Shown here: positions 59,146 through 64,000 of the stretch, piece by piece | Layout of the letters: every line of letters starts with the position of its first letter | Position numbering within the stretch: the stretch's first letter is position 1 | Source: Subdoligranulum variabile | Lineage (GTDB): Bacteria; Bacillota; Clostridia; Oscillospirales; Ruminococcaceae | Direction of reading: 5' to 3' | Assembly (NCBI GenBank): GCA_004554775.1 | Contig: SFKI01000006.1 | Location: 1-64,000, forward strand | DNA length: 64,000 nt | Notes under the pieces: generated by a model | The model's database searches: none | The model's input: only the letters and a program-made list of their open reading frames with translations | Told to the model about the DNA's origin: nothing | Translations under genes and position numbers: made by a program

Positions 59146-59787
59146 ATGCAACTGGAACAACAGGAAAGCTTCGAGATCAAAGGCCCCCAGCTGGAGGTGT
59201 TTGGCGAGGTTGAAACTAAGCTGCCCGCCCCGGCTAAAAAGCGCCCCACGGCGCTGGCTGTGCTGGTGGCGGCGGCACTGGTGTCGGTGCTGGGCATCGG
59301 CGGCGCACAGCTCAAAGGCCAATGGCGCGAGACCAGTGAAATTTACACCAACCAGATCGACGAGTACGGCAACGGCATCCAGCAGGATTTTTCCAGCCAG
59401 GCCGATGCCGCCGCCAGCCTGATCCGCATTGCGGGGGCCGTGGTGGGCGAACAGGATGCCGACTTGCAGGCCGCGCAGACTGCGCTGGAGAACTGGAACA
59501 AGGCCGCTGACCGCAAAAACGCCAACGAGCAGTACACCCTGAACCGCCAGCTGTACACGGCCATTGACACGCTGTACACCGCAGCTGCCGACGAGGCCGA
59601 CAGCAAGGCTAAAGGCCAGCTGACCGATCTGTACGACAGCTTTGTTTCCAGCCAGATGATTTTGGACCGCGAAACATCCGCCTACAATCAGCAGGCCGAT
59701 GCCTACCTGAAGCTGACCCGGGGCTTCCCTGGCGGGGTGCAGGCTGCACTGTGGGGCGTGGGTGATATCCCGACTTTTGAACCGTAA
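59146..59787 (+). CDS. LemA-like membrane protein
   Basis: A 213-residue protein with a short cytosolic start, one membrane helix (about 35-58) and an extracellular helical bundle. Near the C terminus there are E-T-S-A-Y-N-Q-Q-A-D-A-Y-L and RGFPGG..P-T-F, resembling the YN...FP...F signature of LemA proteins. The next gene encodes a TPM-domain protein, the classical LemA neighbour, which supports the call. Sequence is divergent from typical LemA, so moderate confidence. Role unknown, envelope-related. Confidence 0.55.
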   Translation: MQLEQQESFEIKGPQLEVFGEVETKLPAPAKKRPTALAVLVAAALVSVLGIGGAQLKGQWRETSEIYTNQIDEYGNGIQQDFSSQADAAASLIRIAGAVVGEQDADLQAAQTALENWNKAADRKNANEQYTLNRQLYTAIDTLYTAAADEADSKAKGQLTDLYDSFVSSQMILDRETSAYNQQADAYLKLTRGFPGGVQAALWGVGDIPTFEP

Positions 59788-59807
59788 CCAGATAAGGGAA
59801 CATGAAA

Positions 59808-60794
59808 ATGAACGTATCTATAAACAAACGGGCGCGCCGTCTGGCGATGCTGCTGGCCGGTCTGCTGGCGGCTTTGCTGCTGGCGCTGCCGGTAGCCGCG
59901 GCCCCGCAGGTGAATAAGACCAGCCCGGTCAACGACTACGCGGGCATCCTCTCAGACAGTACGATCCAGTACGTTACCGAGGTCTCCGCCGCCCTGCAAA
60001 GCACCTGCGGCGCCGAGATCGGCGTCTACACGACCGAGTACATCGGCAACTCCACCATGGAGGGCTACGCCTACAGCGTGCTCAACGAGTGGGGCCTTGG
60101 CTCCGCCGATAAGGATAACGGCGTGCTGCTTCTGCTTGCCCCCGGCGAGGATGACTATTACATCACGCGCGGCACCGGGCTGGAATCGGCCCTGTCCATT
60201 AGCACGCTGAGCACGATCCTGGACGACAAGCTCGAACCCAACTGGGTCAACGGCGATTACGACACCGGCGTGCATGACACCGTCGCCGCCATTGCCGATA
60301 AGCTGTGCAGCATCTACGGCGTCAGCCTGGATACCTCGACCGTGTCGGACACCACGTCCGGCCGAAACGGTGGGAGCAATATCATGAGTTATATTATGAT
60401 CCTGATTGCGGTCATCCTCATCATCTGGGTCATCTCCACCCTGACCCGTCCGCGCCCGCCGCGCGGCGGTGGCCCCCGTGGCGGTGTAGGCCGCGATATG
60501 TTCTGGTACAGCATGGGCCGTGCCTCCCGGCGCCCCCGCCGTCCGCCGCCGCCCCCGCCGCCGCGCAGCGGCCCCGGCTATGGCGGCCCCCGCGGCGGCG
60601 GCCCGCGTCCCGGCGGTGGCCCGCGTCCTTCGGGCGGTGGGTACCGCACCGGTGGCGGTATGGGCGGCTTCGGCGGCGCTGGCCGTTCGGGCGGCTCGCG
60701 TCCCTCTCGCCCCAGCGGTGGGTTCCGTCCCTCGGGCGGTTATCATACCGGCGGCGGTTCCAGCCGCGGCGGCGGTGTAGGCCGTCATCATTAA
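59808..60794 (+). CDS. TPM-domain membrane protein with Gly/Arg/Pro-rich tail
   Basis: A 328-residue protein with a signal peptide and an extracellular TPM domain (about 30-170), including VNDYAGILS, IGVYTTEYI and DNGVLLLLA. One membrane helix follows (about 195-217), then an intracellular tail of more than 100 residues made almost only of Gly, Arg, Pro and Ser. TPM domains occur with LemA proteins and in photosystem repair. The start at 59808 has correct spacing to AAGGGA; 59802 is too close. The tail is compositionally like RNA- or membrane-binding disordered regions. Confidence 0.82.
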   Translation: MNVSINKRARRLAMLLAGLLAALLLALPVAAAPQVNKTSPVNDYAGILSDSTIQYVTEVSAALQSTCGAEIGVYTTEYIGNSTMEGYAYSVLNEWGLGSADKDNGVLLLLAPGEDDYYITRGTGLESALSISTLSTILDDKLEPNWVNGDYDTGVHDTVAAIADKLCSIYGVSLDTSTVSDTTSGRNGGSNIMSYIMILIAVILIIWVISTLTRPRPPRGGGPRGGVGRDMFWYSMGRASRRPRRPPPPPPPRSGPGYGGPRGGGPRPGGGPRPSGGGYRTGGGMGGFGGAGRSGGSRPSRPSGGFRPSGGYHTGGGSSRGGGVGRHH

Positions 60795-60800
60795 GCTATC

Positions 60801-60831
60801 ATGCCCCGGCCATTTCGCCGGGGCATTTTTG
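60801..60831 (+). terminator. terminator of the xpaC-telA-lemA-TPM operon
   Basis: ATGCCCCGGC pairs perfectly with GCCGGGGCAT around 6 bases, followed by TTTTT. The next gene's ribosome site follows at once. Confidence 0.8.
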
Positions 60832-60848
60832 GAAAGGAGAACTTTCTT

Positions 60849-61613
60849 ATGCCTAAGTTTGCTGTTATCACGGGTGCCAGTTCCGGCATCGGGGCCGAGT
60901 TTGCGCGCCAGCTTTCCGCCCGGGGCTATAACCTGATGCTGGTTGCCCGCCGGGCCGACCGCTTGCAGGCACTTTCCAACAGTCTGACGACCGCGTGTGA
61001 GATCTTCACCGCAGACCTGACCCAGAAAAGCGAATGCCTGCGCCTGGCCGACGCGCTGGCCGACCGCCGCATTGACCTGTTTATCAACAATGCCGGGTTT
61101 GGCGACTGCGGCCCGTTTTTGCAGACAGATCTGGAAAAAGAGCTGCAGATGATCTCCACCAACATCCGCGCACTGCATATCCTGACCAAGCGTATCACCC
61201 AGCAGATGGAAGAGCAGGGGAGCGGTGCGCTGCTCAACGTCGGCTCCTGCGCGGGGCTGATGCCCGCCGGGCCGTACATGGCTACCTACTACGCGACAAA
61301 GGCCTATGTCGTCAGCCTGACCAGCGCCCTGGCCGAAGAACTGCGCGAGATGCACAGCCCGGTCTACGTAGGGTGCCTTTGCCCCGGCCCGGTCAATACC
61401 GAGTTCAACGCCGTGGCCAACGTGCAGTTTGCCTTAAAGAGCATCACGCCGGAATTTTGCGTGCGGTGCGCGCTGCACGGCATCCACCGCCGCAAAACGG
61501 TCATCGTGCCCGGCCCGATGGTTGCCGTCGGTATGACGCTGGGGCGCTTTCTGCCCCGCTCCGCATATATTAAAATCGCTGCGCACCAGCAGCAGAAGAA
61601 GCTGTACCGGTAA
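60849..61613 (+). CDS. short-chain dehydrogenase/reductase
   Basis: A 254-residue classical SDR. The NAD(P) motif is TGASSGIGAEFA at residues about 8-19, NNAG is near 85, and the catalytic Tyr-Lys is in YYATKAYV with Ser upstream in NVGSCAG. An Arg in VARRAD suggests NADPH preference. The start at 60849 follows AAAGGAG; the longer frame begins inside the preceding terminator. DltE/YqjQ-like SDRs have this layout. Substrate unknown. Confidence 0.88.
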   Translation: MPKFAVITGASSGIGAEFARQLSARGYNLMLVARRADRLQALSNSLTTACEIFTADLTQKSECLRLADALADRRIDLFINNAGFGDCGPFLQTDLEKELQMISTNIRALHILTKRITQQMEEQGSGALLNVGSCAGLMPAGPYMATYYATKAYVVSLTSALAEELREMHSPVYVGCLCPGPVNTEFNAVANVQFALKSITPEFCVRCALHGIHRRKTVIVPGPMVAVGMTLGRFLPRSAYIKIAAHQQQKKLYR

Positions 61614-61618
61614 AGACT

Positions 61619-61646
61619 AAAGGCTCCCCTCAAGAGGAGCCTTTTA
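61619..61646 (+). terminator. terminator after the SDR gene
   Basis: AAGGCTCC pairs with GGAGCCTT around 8 bases, followed by TTAACAT. It may itself derive from the second repeat family. Confidence 0.6.
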
Positions 61647-61664
61647 ACATCTCCACACCAACTT

Positions 61665-61866
61665 AAAGGCCCCCCTGTGTAAAGGGTGACTCCCCACAGT
61701 GTGGGGAGATGTCGCGCAGCGACAGAGGGGTCCGGGCCCGAAGGGCTCCGCCGATAGGCGGTGGAGGATTGTGACCTTACGGATACATCGACCTACCCCT
61801 CATAAGACCACAATCCCTCCGTCACGGCTGCGCCGTGCCACCTCCCTTTACACAAGGGAGGCTTTT
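61665..61866. mobile_element. second repeat family, full MITE-like copy
   Basis: About 200 bases. The left end AAAGGCCCCCCTGTGTAAAG matches the complement of the right end (AAAAGCCTCCCTTGTGTAAA). Internal inverted arms are GGAGGATTGTG and CACAATCCCTCC. No coding capacity. The interval 61614-61969 contains only this, the terminator and the next promoter region. Confidence 0.6.
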
Positions 61867-61969
61867 CTTTTTGCGGTTCAAAAAACTTTCCCGCCCTACT
61901 GTTTTTCTTACAGGGGTTGTGCTATAATCAATACTGCATAGCTATCTGTAAACAAAGGAGGGCACGCTT

Positions 61970-63106
61970 ATGCCAGCGCCGCAGGAACCGCGCCGCCCGC
62001 GCCCTGAAACCGAATATACCTGGCAGGGGGATTGGGCCCGGCCCACCCCGCCGCCGGAACGCACGCCCCACCCGGCCCCCACGGACCGTCAGCGGCGGGA
62101 AGCTGCGCGCCGCCGCCGGGAAATGCGCCGCCGCCGTCGGCGCGCGGCGGCCTTGGGCACTGTGGGTGGCATCTTGCTGCTGTCCGGCATCATCACGCTG
62201 ATTCTGCCCAAAAGCGCGAAGGGTGAGGCTGAACCCGTTGCCACGCCGCCCGTCGGCACCACCCAACTGGTAGCCCCGCCGCCTTATGCGGGCACGGATG
62301 GCGGCGATAGCAGCACCACTGTGCAAACGCTCAACTGGGGCACCGTCGGCCCGCAGCAGCAAAGTGCAGACACCGGCTGTACCTACACCGCCGTGCCGCA
62401 AAAATCCCTGCAACTGGGCGAGTTTGGCCGCGTAAGCACCAGCTGGTTTGCCGATGCCGCTTTTTTGGGCGATTCGCTCACCGCAGGTTTCTGCGCGAAC
62501 GAGTATAACATCGACGTCGGCGGTGCGCTCATCTGCGGCTACCGCAGCATCAGCCCCAACACCATTGTCAACCGCACCACCGTCAATAACCCCGACCGTG
62601 GTGAGGAAGTTGCCCTCGATGTGTTGGCCGCCAACCAGCCCGCCAAGCTCTACATTCTGCTGGGCACCAACGCGCTGGTGCAGCCCGGCAACGAGGACAG
62701 CTTCATCAACTACTACGCCCGCATGCTGGACGACCTGCGCGCGGCACTGCCCAACACAACGTTTTACGTGCAGTCGATTCTGTGCGCCACGCAGGAGACG
62801 GTCAACGACGATGCGCCTGGCCTTTCGCCGGACCATATCGGCCCCATCAACCAGCAGATCAAGGCACTGTGCGAAGAGCGCGGGCTTTACTTCCTCGACC
62901 TCAATGCCGAGTTCAGTGATGAAAACGGCTACCTGCTGACGGATTACGCCCAGCCGGACGGCATCCACCTGACGGTTTCGGGCTACAATAAGTGGGTCAG
63001 CTACCTGTGTACCCACACGCCCTACAGCAAAAACAATCCCTACCAGCCCGGCAGCACCTATTATTTAAGCGAGGAAATGCAAAGCCAGCTGGCCGACCTG
63101 CCGTGA
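61970..63106 (+). CDS. membrane-anchored SGNH/GDSL hydrolase
   Basis: A 378-residue protein. The N-terminal 65 residues are cytosolic, Pro- then Arg-rich, followed by one membrane helix (about 65-85), a Thr/Pro linker and an extracellular SGNH hydrolase. The blocks are visible: FLGDSLTAG (nucleophile Ser), LLGTNAL (oxyanion Asn) and DGIHLTVSGY (Asp and His of the triad). Such enzymes remove acyl groups from cell-wall glycans or lipids. Start after AAAGGAGG. Substrate unknown. Confidence 0.85.
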   Translation: MPAPQEPRRPRPETEYTWQGDWARPTPPPERTPHPAPTDRQRREAARRRREMRRRRRRAAALGTVGGILLLSGIITLILPKSAKGEAEPVATPPVGTTQLVAPPPYAGTDGGDSSTTVQTLNWGTVGPQQQSADTGCTYTAVPQKSLQLGEFGRVSTSWFADAAFLGDSLTAGFCANEYNIDVGGALICGYRSISPNTIVNRTTVNNPDRGEEVALDVLAANQPAKLYILLGTNALVQPGNEDSFINYYARMLDDLRAALPNTTFYVQSILCATQETVNDDAPGLSPDHIGPINQQIKALCEERGLYFLDLNAEFSDENGYLLTDYAQPDGIHLTVSGYNKWVSYLCTHTPYSKNNPYQPGSTYYLSEEMQSQLADLP

Positions 63107-63130
63107 AACTGTATCATAAAGGAGTAAATC

Positions 63131-64000
63131 ATGCAAAATCAGGATGAGGGGCCCCGCTACACAGACCCCGGCCACCCATACAGCGGCAGTGGCAGCCGCT
63201 ACCAGAACCAGTATACCTGCGGCCGGAGCGCGGGCGCAGACAAACCGTTCCAGTTCCCGTGGTGGGCCATTGTTCTACCGCTTGTGTTGGGCATGTGGCC
63301 GGTCAGCATCGTGCTTGTTGTGCTGAACAAGCTGATCAAAGATGGCAAACTCGGCGGTTTTGAGCAGACGGCCCGCCGCAAGACCATCCAGTTCACCCAC
63401 CACAGCGTGCAGCGCACGTCCTCGGTCTACGAGGGAGAGTTCCGCACTGTGGACGAGAATGCCCCCGCTGCGGCCAACCAGGCTGACGGCCCTATTTACA
63501 ACCAGACTGCGCCCCGGCCGCAGACATCTGCCGAAGTGCCAGAAAAGCAGGGAAAAAAAGCCGGTATTGCCACGGCCCTGACCGTTGCGGGCGTTGCGCT
63601 GCTGATCTGCGCGCTGATCGCCCTGCCGGATGGCATCTTCTGGCTGCCTGATGCGCTGGTCGAGGGCGGCTACTACTGGCGCTGGCTCATCGAGGACAGC
63701 ATGCCGATGCTGATTGCGGCGGCGGGCGGCCTGGGCTGCCTGTTTGGTGCGCGCAAGCTGCGCACCGGCCATCGCTTGCGCAAAAAGATCGTCAATATCG
63801 TCGGTAATTCGCAGTATATGTACATCGAGGACATCGCCGCTGCTATCCCGTGCAGCTACGAAAAATGCTGCAAGCATCTCGAAAACTGCATCGACTCCGG
63901 TGTCTTTGGCCCCGAGGCCTACCTGGACATGAAGCGCCGCTGCCTGGTAGTGGCGGGCAAGGCTCCCGAGAAGAAGCCCCGCAAGGCGCCTGCCAAACCC
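63131..64000 (+). CDS. membrane protein with winged-helix-like domain, 3' end outside window
   Basis: Open from the ATG at 63131 (AAAGGAG upstream) to the window edge, 290 residues. A polar Tyr/Gly-rich N terminus is followed by a membrane helix (about 42-64), a linker, and two more helices near 155-180 and 200-218. Then a small helical domain reads like a winged helix (NIVGNSQYMYIEDIA.. ending in GPEAYLDMKRR). I recall this order in front of XpaC domains in clostridial proteins, which would fit the nearby xpaC-telA operon, but that part is not in view. Confidence 0.6.
   Translation, partial: MQNQDEGPRYTDPGHPYSGSGSRYQNQYTCGRSAGADKPFQFPWWAIVLPLVLGMWPVSIVLVVLNKLIKDGKLGGFEQTARRKTIQFTHHSVQRTSSVYEGEFRTVDENAPAAANQADGPIYNQTAPRPQTSAEVPEKQGKKAGIATALTVAGVALLICALIALPDGIFWLPDALVEGGYYWRWLIEDSMPMLIAAAGGLGCLFGARKLRTGHRLRKKIVNIVGNSQYMYIEDIAAAIPCSYEKCCKHLENCIDSGVFGPEAYLDMKRRCLVVAGKAPEKKPRKAPAKP

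Overview
The window looks like chromosomal DNA from a high-GC gut butyrate producer of the Oscillospiraceae (Faecalibacterium / Gemmiger / Subdoligranulum type). This rests on the gene content: a complete acetyl-CoA to butyrate set, diaminopimelate synthesis through an LL-DAP aminotransferase, MoxR/VWA, XpaC/TelA and UPF0210/ACT pairs, and consensus sigma-A-like promoters. The assignment is an inference from gene families and codon use; no rRNA or tRNA was seen.

Positions 1 to about 12,420 are a lower-GC accessory island. It holds the 5' end of a helix-turn-helix gene (minus strand), a 419-aa unknown protein, a zeta-toxin-like P-loop kinase and two small ORFs. A complete type I restriction-modification operon follows (hsdM, hsdS, a 147-aa unknown, hsdR), then a RloA-like AAA ATPase with a 156-aa partner and a 67-aa antitoxin-like ORF. 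The right edge is a sharp composition change near 12,420, preceded by short TTTACAG-type repeats. No integrase is visible.

Positions 12.4-25.5 kb carry a G5/3D cell-wall protein with an attenuator-like leader, the ptb-buk operon (minus strand), then coaD and the thl-crt-hbd-bcd-etfB-etfA butyryl-CoA operon, then a purine permease. The apparent etfA frame runs through its own terminator, which suggests a frameshift or lost stop. Positions 25.6-33.5 kb hold a lipoprotein and 5-formyl-THF cyclo-ligase pair, then a surface-polysaccharide operon (rfbC, Wzm/Wzt-type ABC exporter, two paralogous tandem glycosyltransferases). A REP-associated tyrosine transposase (RAYT) lies between the two glycosyltransferases.

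Positions 33.5-43.3 kb: upp, rpiB, tsaB and tsaE (minus) diverge from a rodA-type gene; then DUF378, UPF0210 and ACT genes; then an LRR-VWA-MoxR operon. Positions 43.4-57 kb: a MATE transporter, an AT-rich cluster of four long inverted repeats, a subtilase-like lipoprotein, glnS, dapF, dapL, a flavin-binding oxidase-like protein, mgsA, a MinD-like ATPase, PBP2, MreC, a HAD phosphatase and a deoxyinosine glycosylase. Positions 57-64 kb: an XpaC-TelA-LemA-like-TPM operon, an SDR enzyme, a membrane-anchored SGNH hydrolase, and an open gene cut by the window end.

The strongest non-gene signal is a dispersed palindromic repeat family: 24 units at ten loci, outer arms conserved and inner arms co-varying, often as inverted pairs. 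Two units lie in frame inside the RAYT gene, so the window appears to contain both a transposase and its cognate REP elements. The family is absent from the accessory island. A second repeat family, a MITE-like element and the inverted-repeat cluster at 44.9-45.2 kb are further unexplained structures.
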